The notes beneath the pieces were generated by a model. It was not told the DNA's origin. It made no database searches and worked only from the letters and a program-made list of their open reading frames with translations. This document shows, piece after piece, positions 27,586-38,600 of a stretch of DNA of 50,845 nt (positions within the stretch are counted from its first letter, which is position 1; the number at the start of each line of letters is the position of its first letter). The DNA is taken from the NCBI GenBank assembly GCA_902798965.1, contig CADBYS010000021.1:1-50845 (forward strand), in the 5' to 3' direction. Both the position numbers and the translations under genes were made by a program. This stretch comes from an uncultured Bacteroidales bacterium. Its GTDB lineage: Bacteria; Bacteroidota; Bacteroidia; Bacteroidales; Paludibacteraceae.

Positions 27586-30500
27586 TTGAAAGGTAAATAT
27601 TTATATATCTTATTGTTAGCCTTGGCGTTACTGACGAGTAATACGGGTTGGGCACAGTTGCCTGACTGGCTTGCTCCGTCGTCGTCAGGCAAGAGCAAAC
27701 CGGCGCAAACATCGCAGCCCAAAGAGCGCAAGCAGCAACCCAAGGATGATGCGGGTACGCAGTCAGCCGCAGCCGACAAACGTACCGAATCCGACCAGGC
27801 ACCGGAAGCCGAGATCCCCGAGGAACCCGTAGATACCGCTATCCGGGGTACGATGCAATTCTCCGATACACAAACCACCGAGGTCGAGTACAATCCCGAG
27901 ATCGGCTATTATATCATCCACACCAAGATCGGCGATGTGGATGTTGCCACGCCGTACATGCTCAACCGCGAGGAGTACCTCTCCTATAGCGAGCGCGAAC
28001 AGATGAACCGCTATTGGAAGCAGAAAATCAGTGAAGTGGAGCACAGCAACGAACGCAAGTTCGACATCACGGATATGAAGTTCAACATAGGTCCTGCCGA
28101 CAAGATCTTCGGTCCCGGAGGTGTGCAACTAAAGATGCAAGGTAGCGCCGAGCTGCTCTTCGGATTCAAGCACCAGTACATAGATAATCCCTCGCTCACC
28201 GAGCGCTCGCGCAACAACAATATCTTCGATTTCGACGAGAAGATACAAGCCTCTATCAACGGCAAGGTGGGCGACAAACTCAACTTCAACCTCAATTACA
28301 ACACCGAGGCATCGTTCAGTTTCGACCAGCAGAACCTCAAGCTCGCCTACAAAGGCAAGGAGGACGATATCATCCAGTCCATCGAGGGCGGTAATGTCAC
28401 GATGGATCTCAATAGCAGCCTGATACGCGGTACGCAGGCATTGTTCGGCGTTAAGGTGGGACTGCAGTTCGGCAAACTCAAGATTCAGGGACTCATCTCC
28501 CAACAGAACTCCGAGAGCCAGAGCGTCAGCAGCCAGGGCGGCGCACAGATGACCAAGTTCGAGATCGGCATAGCCGATTACGACGAGAACCGCCACTTCT
28601 TCCTCAACTACTTCTTCCGCGACCAGTACGAGAAGGCGATGGAGACCTTGCCGTACGTAGCCAGCGGTGTGACCATCAACCGTGTAGAGGTATGGATTAC
28701 CAACAAACGCGGCTCGTACGATCAGGCAAGGAACATCCTCGCACTGAGCGACTTGGGCGAGAGCGAGGCACAGCACATCAGCCTCAAGCCGGGCTCAACC
28801 GTGCCGCAGTGGACGCCCAACGCCATGTATCAAGTGCCGAGCAACAAAGCCAACTCGGAGTACGACAATATTCTTGACCTGCCCGAGGTGCGCGACATAC
28901 AGCAAATGACCGCCGTGCTGCAAGCGAGCTACCCCGACCTGATCGGCGGTGAGGACTACGAGAAGATCGAGTCGGCACGACTGCTCAGCAGCTCGGAATA
29001 TACGCTCAACAGCGCACTGGGTTACATCTCCCTCAAGAGCGGACTGAATCAGGACGAGGTACTTGCCGTAGCGTACGAATACACCTATGGAGGCAAGGTC
29101 TATCAGGTCGGCGAGTTCTCTACCGACAAGGTTTTCAGCGATTCCACAGCCACAGGACGCAAATCCCCGGCAATCATCCTTAAGATGCTTAAGGGCAGCA
29201 ACAACGCGCCGAAGCACAAAGGTCGCGGCACGTGGGACTTGATGATGAAAAACGTCTATTCGCTGGGCGTGACAAGCATGACCAGCGACAAGTTCGAGCT
29301 CTACGTCATGTACCGCAACGACTCCGTGGGTACCGAACTGCAGTACCTCTCCGAGAGCCGCATCAAGGGCAAGCAACTGCTGCGCGTGATGAATCTCGAC
29401 CGGCTCGACTCGCGTAACAACACCTCTCCTGACGGCAAGTTCGACTATATCGAAGGCTACACCGCACTATCCTCGAGCGGACGAATCATCTTCCCGGTGC
29501 TCGAGCCGTTCGGCGATTACCTGAGGCGTTCCATCGGCGATGATGTCATTGCTGCCAAATATATCTACCAGGAGCTCTACGACTCCACCCTGGTCAATGC
29601 GCAAGAGATGACCGAGAAGAACAAGTTCAAGCTGGTTGGCAAGCTCAAGGGCTCCTCGGGCAGCGAGATTCGCCTCAACGCCATGAACGTGCCGCGAGGT
29701 AGTGTGACCGTCACCGCAGGCGGTGCTACCCTGGTCGAGAACGTCGATTACACGGTGGACTACACCATGGGTACGGTTACCATCCTCAACCAGAGCATCA
29801 TCGAGTCCGGCACGAAGGTGGATGTCAAGCTCGAGAACCAATCCACCTTCTCCATGCAGCGCAAGAGCCTGTTCGGTTTGCACGCCGAGTACGCCTTCAC
29901 CAAGGACTTCATGCTCGGTGCTACCATCATGCACCTGCGCGAACGACCGCTCACCACCAAGGTTAACTCCGGCAGCGAACCGCTCGCCAACACCATCTGG
30001 GGCGTGAACGGAGCATGGAAGACGGATATACAGTGGCTCACCAACGCCATCGACAAGATCCCTTGGATCACCGCCACCCAACCCTCCACCTTCACGCTCA
30101 ACGCCGAGTTCGCCCACCTCATCCCGGGTCACACCAACGATGTGGGCAAGGTCGGCACGGCGTACATCGACGACTTTGAGCAGACGATGACCGAGATCGA
30201 CATCCACTACCCCAGTTATTGGCGCTTGTCATCTACGCCGCGTAACGACGAGCGGTTCCCCGAGTACAACTATGCCAACGACATACAGTACGGCAAGAAC
30301 CGTGCATGGATGTCATGGTTCACGCCCGATCCTATCTTCGGTTACCCGCAGTCGAACACGCCCCAACATATCAAGGACGACGTCAACGCCCTGAGCGACA
30401 TGCGTACGCGTATCGTGTATGAGCAGGAGCTCTTCCCCAACCGCGAGACGCTCGCCAACGAAGATCCGAAGATCGCCACGCTCAACATCAGCTTCTACCC

Positions 30501-33500
30501 CAACGAGCGCGGTCCGTACAACATATGCGCCAGTGAGATCGATGCTGACGGCCACCTCACCAACCCCAAGCAGCGCTGGGCAGGTATCATGCGCCGACTC
30601 GACAACACCGATTTCGAGAAAGCGAACATCGAGTACATCTCCTTCTGGCTCATGGATCCTATCCTCACCAACCCCGACGGCTACGAGGGCGACCTCTATA
30701 TCGACCTGGGCGACATAAGCGAGGATATCCTCAAGGACGGCAAGAAATCATTCGAGCACGGACTGCCCGTCAACGATATCGACGACACCGAAAAGACAGT
30801 CTGGGGACGCGTATCACGTACCACCAGTACCGTCGTAGCTTTCTCCAACGAGCAGGGCGCGCGCGACAAGCAGGACGTGGGTCTCGACGGCTTGAACACC
30901 GAGCAGGAGCTGGAGTTCGAGTACAACGGCACACGGCCGTACTGGGATTACCGCGAGGCCTTGCGCAACAAGGTGAAACCCGAGGTGTGGAACACCTGGC
31001 TCAGCGATCCCTTCTCGCCCGCCAACGACCCTGCAGGCGACAACTACCACTACTACCGCGGCAGCGATTACGACCGCGACCAGGTTAGTATCATCGACCG
31101 ATACAAGCACTACAACGGTATCGAAGGCAACTCGCCCGAGACCGACCGCAGCACCGAAGGCTACGGCACCGCGGCTACACTGCAACCGGATATCGAGGAT
31201 ATCAACAACGATAACACCCTCAACGAGTACGAGAAGTTCTACGAGTACCACGTCAGTCTGCGCGAAGCCGATATGCAGGTCGGTCTGCAGTATATCGTCG
31301 AGAAGCTCGTCACCAACGTAACGCTCCGCAACGGACAGGTAGTACCCGTCACCTGGTATCAGTTCAAGATTCCTTTGAAGGGCTCGGACACCAAGCGTGT
31401 GGGCACGATCCGCAACTTCAAGTCCATCCGCTTCGCGCGAATGTACCTCACCGGCTCCGAGAGAGAGATGCACCTGCGTTTCGGCAGCCTGGATCTCGTA
31501 CGCGGCGAGTGGCGTAACTATTCGCAAGGCTTGTACCGCAACGAGCGCACCAAGAACTACAACGAGACATCGCCCTCATCCACCGCACTGATGGATGTGC
31601 AGAACGTGAACATCGAGGAGAACGGCAACCGTCAGCCTATCAACTACATTTTGCCGCCGGGTATCAGCCGACAGACCGACCCGGGTCAGGCTCAGCTCAT
31701 CGCACAGAACGAACAGGCGATGGTGCTCCGCGTACATAACCTGCCGTTCAACGACGCAAGGGCTGTGTACAAGAACACCAGCTACGACATGCGTAACTAC
31801 AAACATCTGCAGATGTTCGTGCATGCCGAGAAACTCGAATCGGAAGACCCCAACCTCAAGGACGGCGACCTGACCTGTTTCATCCGTTTGGGTACTGACC
31901 TCAAGAACAACTACTACGAGTACGAGATCCCGCTCACGCTCACACCGGCAGGCGTGTACAACAACAATAACGAGGCCGACCGCTATATCGTTTGGCCGCG
32001 CGAGAACATGTTCGACTTCCCGTTCAGCGTACTTACCGACGCCAAGATGAAGCGTAACGCCGCCAAGCGTGCCGGCACGTCCGATGTGGGCAACACCATC
32101 CCCTACGTCATGTACGACGAGGCTTCCGGCAAACCCCAGAACCGCATCACCGTGCTCGGTAACCCGACGCTCGAAAGCGTGGAGTGCATCATGATCGGTG
32201 TGCGCAACGCCAACAGCCACGAAGACCGCTGCGCCGAGATCTGGGTCAACGAGCTGCGTATGAGCGAGTTCAACGAGCAGGGAGGTGTAGCCGCCATGGC
32301 GAACGCCGCACTCGCTATCAGCGATATAGCACAGTTCAACGTCAGCGGACGACTCGAGACAGCCGGCTACGGTAGCATCGAGAGCAACGTGCTGCAGCGC
32401 AACATGGAGAATAACTACCAGATCCAGCTCAGTGCCGCACTCGAGGCCGGACGTCTGTTCCCCGAGCAGGCAAAACTGCAGATCCCGCTCTACGTGGCGT
32501 ACACCAACCAGACCTCATCGCCCGACTACGACCCGCTCGATACCGATATCAAGCTCCGAGCCAAGCTCGAGCAGTACGACACCAAGGCGGAGAAAGATTC
32601 CATCCGCACAATGAGTAACACCGTACACGAGAGCACCTCGTTCTCCGTCACGAACATGAAGGTGAACATCCACTCCAAGAAGAAGGATATGTTCTACGAC
32701 CCGGCTAACTTCTCTATCTCCGCGTCGTACAACAAGCAGAACGAACACAGCCCCGAGCTCGAGCGCAACCAGAACATCGAGGAGCGCGGACAGTTCAACT
32801 ACGCCTACTCGTTCAACCCGCAGCCCTGGGAGCCGCTGAGCAAGATTCAGGCGCTCGACAAGGTGAAGATACTCAAGGAGTTCAACATCTATTACCTGCC
32901 GCAGTCATGGGCGTTCAACACCGCCATGCAGCGTAACTTCTCACACATGAAGATGCGTGACTTCAATCAGGAAGAGGCGTCACTCACCAACAAGATGGAT
33001 TTGACCTTCTCCAAGGATTTTACATGGAGCCGTAACTTCGACTTCAAGTACGACCTGTCGCGTAACCTCAAGTTCTCCTTCCAGACGGCCATGAACTCCA
33101 CGGTCGATGAGGGCTACTACACGCCGGAGATCATCCGCGACTACGGCTTCACCAACGATTACTACGAGGCATGGAAAGATACCATCCAGCGCAGCCTGGC
33201 TAAGGGCGGAACGCCGTACACCTACCAGCAGGTGTTCACCGCGTCGTGGAACGTACCGATCAACAAGATTCCGGGACTCGACTTCATCACCGCCAACGCC
33301 TCGTACAATGCTACCTATAACTGGGCACGTACCGCCGCGTCGGTTACCGCACAATCCAACCTGGGCAACACCATCACCGGTCAACGCTCGTGGCAGGTGG
33401 ACGGTACGCTCAACTTCGAGACCCTGTACAACAAGTCGAAGTACTGGAAGACGATGACCCAGACCTACACCGGTCGCCAGCGTCAGAAGGCATTCAAGCC

Positions 33501-35160
33501 CAAGACCTATACGGAAACCGTGGACTTGGAGGCAGGCAAGCCGCACACCATCACCCACCGACTCGGCTCGGAGCTGATCAATGTGGAGGCTACCGACAGT
33601 CTGGGTAAGAAAGTGAAGCTCAAGGTCACCCCGGATGGCAACACCAAAGCTACGATTGTTGCATCAACCAGCGGACGCGTTACCCTGAAGATGACCAGCC
33701 AAGACCCCGGCAAACGCACACCGGCACAAGTCACGGGCGACATGTTCACGTACCTGGGTACGATGATTCGCCGCGTACAGATCACCTACCGCGACAACGC
33801 TTCCACCACCGTGCCGGGCTTCAACCCGCAGGCAGGATTCATGGGGCAGTGCAAGGTAGGCGACACCTTTGCGCCGGGTTACGACTTCGCCTTCGGCTTC
33901 TTCCGCGACGACTTTGTGGATAAAGCTCGCCGCTCAGGCTGGCTCAGCGGCGACACGATGGTGGTACAACCCGCTACGCAGTCGCGTACCTCCGATCTGG
34001 ATATCAAGATCACCCTCGAGCCGCTGCCCGGACTCAAGATTCAGGTCAACGGCAAACGCTACGTCGCACAATCCAACTCGATCATCTACACCTACGAGGA
34101 TATGCAGGAGAACCTCTCGGGTTCGTTCAACATCACGCAGGTGGCTATCGGTACGGCGTTTGCGCGCGTGGGCAATCAGGACGAGAACTTCGCCAACGAC
34201 ATCTACGGCCGCTTTGTCCAGTACCGCGACATCATGCAGCAACGCGTACAGGCTGAGTACGACAATATTAAGTACCCCGATGCAGGCTTCCTGCGCGGTA
34301 CGGTGCTCGGCAATCAGCCTTACAACAGGAAGAACGGCTTCGTCAGCCGCAACTCCGCGGACGTGCTCGTGCCCGCGTTCCTGGCCGCATATACAGGGCG
34401 CGACATCAACAAGATCGACCGCAATCCTATCCTCGCCTTCTGGAAGATCCTGCCGAACTGGAGTGTCACCTACGACGGCTTGGGCAAGCTGCCCTGGATG
34501 AAGGATAACTTCCGCTCCGTTACCCTCACCCACGCCTATACCTGTAAGTACGCCATCGGTTCGTACTCCAGTTACTCGACCTGGGTAGGCGCAGCAGGCA
34601 ACGACAAGACCTTGGGCTTCATCCGCGACGTGCAGACCGAACTGCCGCAACCCTCCTCGGCGTACGACATCAGCAGCGTAACGCTCACCGAAGCTTTCTC
34701 GCCGCTCATCGGCGTTAACCTCGGTATGAAAAACTCACTTAGCGTCAAGGCCGAGTACCGCAAGCAGCGTAACCTCACGCTCAACGTCAACTCCGTGCAG
34801 CTGATGGAGGGACACACCAACGAGTTCGTCATCGGTGGCGGATACACAATCAAGAATCTGAACTTCATCACCAAGACGCCCCGCTCCGAGAAGAAGGTCA
34901 GCAACGACCTCAAGCTTAATGTCGATCTCAGCTACAAGGACATCAAGACCTTGCTGCGTAAGGTGGAGGAGAACATCACGCAAGCCAGCTCCGGCAACCG
35001 CGTCTTCGGCATCAAGGTTAGTGCCGACTATGTGCTGTCGCAGAAGATCAATATACAGTTCTACTACGACCACCAGGGCACCACGCCGCTCATCTCCACA
35101 TCCTACCCCATCAGCACCGACAACGTCGGATTCAACATCAAGCTGATGCTTACCAGATAA
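27586..35160 (+). CDS. sprA: SprA (Sov), outer-membrane translocon of the type IX secretion system
   Basis: SprA forms the very large outer-membrane channel through which T9SS cargo passes. The protein has 2524 residues, in the family range, with a signal peptide (KYLYILLLALALLTSNTGWA), a charged linker (about 25-85), the SprA N-terminal domain (GYYIIHTKIGDVDVATPYML; FNIGPADKIFGPGGVQLKMQ) and a long beta-rich body ending ISTDNVGFNIKLMLTR. An in-frame TAG at 27571-27573 means no upstream ATG is available; the only start fitting the signal peptide is TTG at 27586. It follows ruvA by 48 bases and is followed after one base by a kinase gene. Presence of an intact gene shows the organism has a T9SS. 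Confidence 0.97.
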   Translation: MKGKYLYILLLALALLTSNTGWAQLPDWLAPSSSGKSKPAQTSQPKERKQQPKDDAGTQSAAADKRTESDQAPEAEIPEEPVDTAIRGTMQFSDTQTTEVEYNPEIGYYIIHTKIGDVDVATPYMLNREEYLSYSEREQMNRYWKQKISEVEHSNERKFDITDMKFNIGPADKIFGPGGVQLKMQGSAELLFGFKHQYIDNPSLTERSRNNNIFDFDEKIQASINGKVGDKLNFNLNYNTEASFSFDQQNLKLAYKGKEDDIIQSIEGGNVTMDLNSSLIRGTQALFGVKVGLQFGKLKIQGLISQQNSESQSVSSQGGAQMTKFEIGIADYDENRHFFLNYFFRDQYEKAMETLPYVASGVTINRVEVWITNKRGSYDQARNILALSDLGESEAQHISLKPGSTVPQWTPNAMYQVPSNKANSEYDNILDLPEVRDIQQMTAVLQASYPDLIGGEDYEKIESARLLSSSEYTLNSALGYISLKSGLNQDEVLAVAYEYTYGGKVYQVGEFSTDKVFSDSTATGRKSPAIILKMLKGSNNAPKHKGRGTWDLMMKNVYSLGVTSMTSDKFELYVMYRNDSVGTELQYLSESRIKGKQLLRVMNLDRLDSRNNTSPDGKFDYIEGYTALSSSGRIIFPVLEPFGDYLRRSIGDDVIAAKYIYQELYDSTLVNAQEMTEKNKFKLVGKLKGSSGSEIRLNAMNVPRGSVTVTAGGATLVENVDYTVDYTMGTVTILNQSIIESGTKVDVKLENQSTFSMQRKSLFGLHAEYAFTKDFMLGATIMHLRERPLTTKVNSGSEPLANTIWGVNGAWKTDIQWLTNAIDKIPWITATQPSTFTLNAEFAHLIPGHTNDVGKVGTAYIDDFEQTMTEIDIHYPSYWRLSSTPRNDERFPEYNYANDIQYGKNRAWMSWFTPDPIFGYPQSNTPQHIKDDVNALSDMRTRIVYEQELFPNRETLANEDPKIATLNISFYPNERGPYNICASEIDADGHLTNPKQRWAGIMRRLDNTDFEKANIEYISFWLMDPILTNPDGYEGDLYIDLGDISEDILKDGKKSFEHGLPVNDIDDTEKTVWGRVSRTTSTVVAFSNEQGARDKQDVGLDGLNTEQELEFEYNGTRPYWDYREALRNKVKPEVWNTWLSDPFSPANDPAGDNYHYYRGSDYDRDQVSIIDRYKHYNGIEGNSPETDRSTEGYGTAATLQPDIEDINNDNTLNEYEKFYEYHVSLREADMQVGLQYIVEKLVTNVTLRNGQVVPVTWYQFKIPLKGSDTKRVGTIRNFKSIRFARMYLTGSEREMHLRFGSLDLVRGEWRNYSQGLYRNERTKNYNETSPSSTALMDVQNVNIEENGNRQPINYILPPGISRQTDPGQAQLIAQNEQAMVLRVHNLPFNDARAVYKNTSYDMRNYKHLQMFVHAEKLESEDPNLKDGDLTCFIRLGTDLKNNYYEYEIPLTLTPAGVYNNNNEADRYIVWPRENMFDFPFSVLTDAKMKRNAAKRAGTSDVGNTIPYVMYDEASGKPQNRITVLGNPTLESVECIMIGVRNANSHEDRCAEIWVNELRMSEFNEQGGVAAMANAALAISDIAQFNVSGRLETAGYGSIESNVLQRNMENNYQIQLSAALEAGRLFPEQAKLQIPLYVAYTNQTSSPDYDPLDTDIKLRAKLEQYDTKAEKDSIRTMSNTVHESTSFSVTNMKVNIHSKKKDMFYDPANFSISASYNKQNEHSPELERNQNIEERGQFNYAYSFNPQPWEPLSKIQALDKVKILKEFNIYYLPQSWAFNTAMQRNFSHMKMRDFNQEEASLTNKMDLTFSKDFTWSRNFDFKYDLSRNLKFSFQTAMNSTVDEGYYTPEIIRDYGFTNDYYEAWKDTIQRSLAKGGTPYTYQQVFTASWNVPINKIPGLDFITANASYNATYNWARTAASVTAQSNLGNTITGQRSWQVDGTLNFETLYNKSKYWKTMTQTYTGRQRQKAFKPKTYTETVDLEAGKPHTITHRLGSELINVEATDSLGKKVKLKVTPDGNTKATIVASTSGRVTLKMTSQDPGKRTPAQVTGDMFTYLGTMIRRVQITYRDNASTTVPGFNPQAGFMGQCKVGDTFAPGYDFAFGFFRDDFVDKARRSGWLSGDTMVVQPATQSRTSDLDIKITLEPLPGLKIQVNGKRYVAQSNSIIYTYEDMQENLSGSFNITQVAIGTAFARVGNQDENFANDIYGRFVQYRDIMQQRVQAEYDNIKYPDAGFLRGTVLGNQPYNRKNGFVSRNSADVLVPAFLAAYTGRDINKIDRNPILAFWKILPNWSVTYDGLGKLPWMKDNFRSVTLTHAYTCKYAIGSYSSYSTWVGAAGNDKTLGFIRDVQTELPQPSSAYDISSVTLTEAFSPLIGVNLGMKNSLSVKAEYRKQRNLTLNVNSVQLMEGHTNEFVIGGGYTIKNLNFITKTPRSEKKVSNDLKLNVDLSYKDIKTLLRKVEENITQASSGNRVFGIKVSADYVLSQKINIQFYYDHQGTTPLISTSYPISTDNVGFNIKLMLTR

Positions 35161-35161
35161 C

Positions 35162-35674
35162 ATGGTGCGTATAGGGGTCATAGGGGCTGAATCGTCCGGC
35201 AAATCCACGTTGTGCCGCGAGCTGTCCGAGCGATGCGGATACACCTGTATTGAGGAATACGCGCGCACGTACGTCGAGGCGCTCTGCCGACCGTACTGCC
35301 GCGCTGACCTCGATGCCATTGCACGGCATCTGAGCCGGCAGATCAGCGCCGACTACGGCAACAGCGTCGTGCTATTCGATACGGAGATGATCATCATGAA
35401 GGTCTGGTACGAGCACGTCTATGGCTCAGCACCCGCCTTGGTTACTGATACGCTCCGCGACTATCCCATGGATCACTACCTGCTGCTCGCTCCCGACCTG
35501 CCCGCCGTGCCCGACGCCGTGCGCGAGAACCTTGACCAACGCGAATATTTCTTCCAACTATACGAGCGCGAGATCCGCGCAACAAATATCCCCTACACCG
35601 TCATTCGCGGTATAGGGGACACTCGTCTTCTTTCTGCCGAGCAGGCGATCCGAACCTACCTCAGCCGGCTTTAG
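35162..35674 (+). CDS. AAA_28 / NadR-like nucleoside kinase
   Basis: This 170-residue P-loop protein starts MVRIGVIGAESSGKSTLCRE (Walker A GAESSGKST), followed by CIEEYARTYVEAL and VLFDTEMIIMKVW. It ends with a conserved arginine-containing region (LDQREYFFQLYEREI). This matches the C-terminal ribosylnicotinamide kinase domain of NadR as a stand-alone protein, so phosphorylation of nicotinamide riboside is likely but not proven. It starts one base after the sprA stop and ends 11 bases before the convergent giant gene. Confidence 0.82.
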   Translation: MVRIGVIGAESSGKSTLCRELSERCGYTCIEEYARTYVEALCRPYCRADLDAIARHLSRQISADYGNSVVLFDTEMIIMKVWYEHVYGSAPALVTDTLRDYPMDHYLLLAPDLPAVPDAVRENLDQREYFFQLYEREIRATNIPYTVIRGIGDTRLLSAEQAIRTYLSRL

Positions 35675-35684
35675 CTCATTCCGG

Positions 35685-38600
35685 TTAGTAGAGCTTCTTG
35701 CCCGTCACATCGTAGCGTTCGCCGTTACGAATGATCACTACGCGGTCATCCTCGATGATCTTGTAGGGGCGGTTGTCGCTCGGGCGCAAGATAACAGGCG
35801 CGCGGAGCGAGCCGTGGTGAGAATCTGCCACGTTCGATATATCGATTTGTCGATTTGTCGATATATCGACAGGCATCAATGTCTCGCCGTTCATCTCGAA
35901 GCGGAGTTCACCTACCCGATCTGACTGGATCGTCAGGAAGTAGTACGGCTCATCGTCAATCATCAGCGGCTCTGCCACCGCTGCCAACTCATCACCAACA
36001 TACACCTTGATGCTTTCGACTTTCGACTTTCGACTTTCGACTAATTGTGCAATCATCGTCATGTTCGTTGCGGCCTGCGGATTACTGAATAGGCTTTCGA
36101 CTTTCGACTTTTGACTTTCGACTATTCTCTTAGGCGCGTCAGCGGTCTTTTGTCTTTGAGCACCAGCGGTCTTTTTACTATTGTAGAAGCGGATGGTCAC
36201 ATCGCCCTTGGCCATACGGCGGAAGAGGTAGCCCTCGCCGGGACGCATAGCCGTCAAGCCGCCTTCCCACTTCTTGTCCTCGGAGAAGTAGGCGAACTGA
36301 TCATGACTCTTGATCATATCGCCCGGGGTAGCCTGGTCGTAGTAGTCCGCCAGCGCCTCAGCCACCGGTGTCACCTCACTGAGCAGGCACGGCATAGCGT
36401 TCCATTGTCCGCTACCGCGAACGGGCACGTACATCGAGTCTGCCGGCAGCTTGTTGCCGCTGACATGGATGGTGTTGCCGTTCTTGCTATAGATCATATA
36501 CGTATAGCGGGAACTCAGGTAATCGAAGCCTCCCGTGAAGCGCTTCAGCGAATCAGAATAGCTGACGAACTGCCGCGTAGCGGGGTTCTTGATCTGGTCA
36601 CCGTCCGACCACGGCTCGTTGGCGGTCAGGCAAGTTGAAAGCTTTGAAGTGAAAGGTGAAAGGTTGAGGTTGAATGACGACCAGTTCCAGCCCGGGTTGA
36701 GGTTAACGGTCTGGCGCTCGCTGCCGTTCGTGGTCAGCACGACAGGATTACCGTCGCCGCAGCCATATACATTGCCATGGGCAAACTGAATAGTACGGCT
36801 GGCACTCAGGTCATAGACCTTACCCGTGGATGCTTGCCACAGTTGGAAGCGGATCGCCTTGCGGTTCATCGCATCCGTGCCATACACCACGAGGTACAGC
36901 TTCGACTTGTTCGATGCCTCATCGAAGCTGATGTTCGCCATGCCGACGCACTCATCTTTGTACATGGCATAGACGATATCGCGCTCATCGGTATCGTAAG
37001 CGTACTCGCCGGACTTCATAATCATCACATGGCCGCAGACGGACATGTTCAGCGGATACTTGTTCTTGTCAATCGCGTCGTACGGCGGGTTGGCACGAAC
37101 GGTATATTCGATGATGAGCGGTTCTGCCAAGCCATCCTCGTCGGTCAGGTAGATCTGGTCGTTATATACGCCGACAGGCAGGTTGGCATCGAAGTTCAGG
37201 CGGATCTGTTTCTCTTCCTGAGCGTTCATCGATCCGTACGGCTCGCTCACGGTCAGCCAGTCAGGCAGCGACTCGATGGTGAACTGATGTCTGCGGCCGG
37301 AATGGTTGATGATATCGATATAGCTGTAGAAACCCTCGGGGTTGTCGTAGTCCGACTCGACGCGCAGCGTGCGCTGACTCCACTTGAGGGCGTTACGATC
37401 GACAAACGCTACCCACGATACGGGCGAAGCCATCGGGTTGCCGCTGAGGTCTTCCACATCGCGCACGGTGATATAGATTGTCTGTTTGTTGATCTCGCGA
37501 TCCGCCATGTTCAGGTTGATGAGCAGCTCGTCGTTGTTGAACGCCCAGTCGAAGTTCATCTTCGTGAGCAGACCCCGGTCGCGTGTCGGCGCATGGTTGA
37601 TCTTGTCCGCCATGCTTTCGACTTTCGACTTTTGACTTTCGACTACCAACGGTATCACCTTATCGACCACGTTGCCGTACGGGTCGCGGAACACGCGCTG
37701 ATCGTTGCCGCTGAACACGAGCTCGAGCACACCGTTGGGGTTGAGCACCTGCTCCTCGAACGGCAGGTAACCGAACAGTCCCATCTCATCGCCGGTCGGC
37801 GAACAGTTGCCGTACTCCTGAACGAGTGCTTTGGGCAGCGCCTGCTCAAAGAACACCAGTTCGTCAATGTTACCCTCGAAACCGTCACCGCCCAGGTACA
37901 TCGCGCCGCTGATAGCGCCGAAGTCCGTTGCCGACTGCGACTGCCGCATCTCGCCGTCGATGAACAGGGATACGTTATTCATCGTCCGGTTGACGGTGAG
38001 CACCCAGTGATGCCATGCGCCGTCGGCATAGCCGGCAGGTACTGTCCATCGCTGTTCTCCGGCGCTGAACAGCGTGCTGTCGGGTGTCGTGCTCTTGAAC
38101 CACATCATGATCGTCTCGTCCTGTATTGCCGAGCGGCTGAGCAGATTACCGTTGAGCCGCACGCGTTCGCCGGCTTGGATAGCAAGCGAGATGCCTTTCT
38201 TGAGGTTCCAGGTCGTGTTGTTGAGGTAGAGCGTTGCGCCGTTGGCATAATCCTTGACGGTATTGCCCTGCCCCTCGTTCATGCGGTAATAGGCGAGCAG
38301 GTCACGCTCGTAGCCGGTGAGGTACGTCATGTTCGTGGCAGCCACCTCTTCCGGCGTGAGGGCTTTGAGCCAGACGCGTGCTTCGAGCATGTCGCACGCC
38401 CCGTCTATACCGAAGCGCAGCGGTCCTGTGCCACGCAGCACAAAGTCTGCCATGTTGGCATCGTTGTACGCCGATACGGCCATGAGCTGCGAGCCGATAT
38501 AGAAGCGGACGGTCTTTTGCTCGTTGTCATAAGCGGCAACCACACGGCTGAACACACCTGCCGGCAGCACGCCCGCAGCTGTCGGGTATATAGCAATCTG

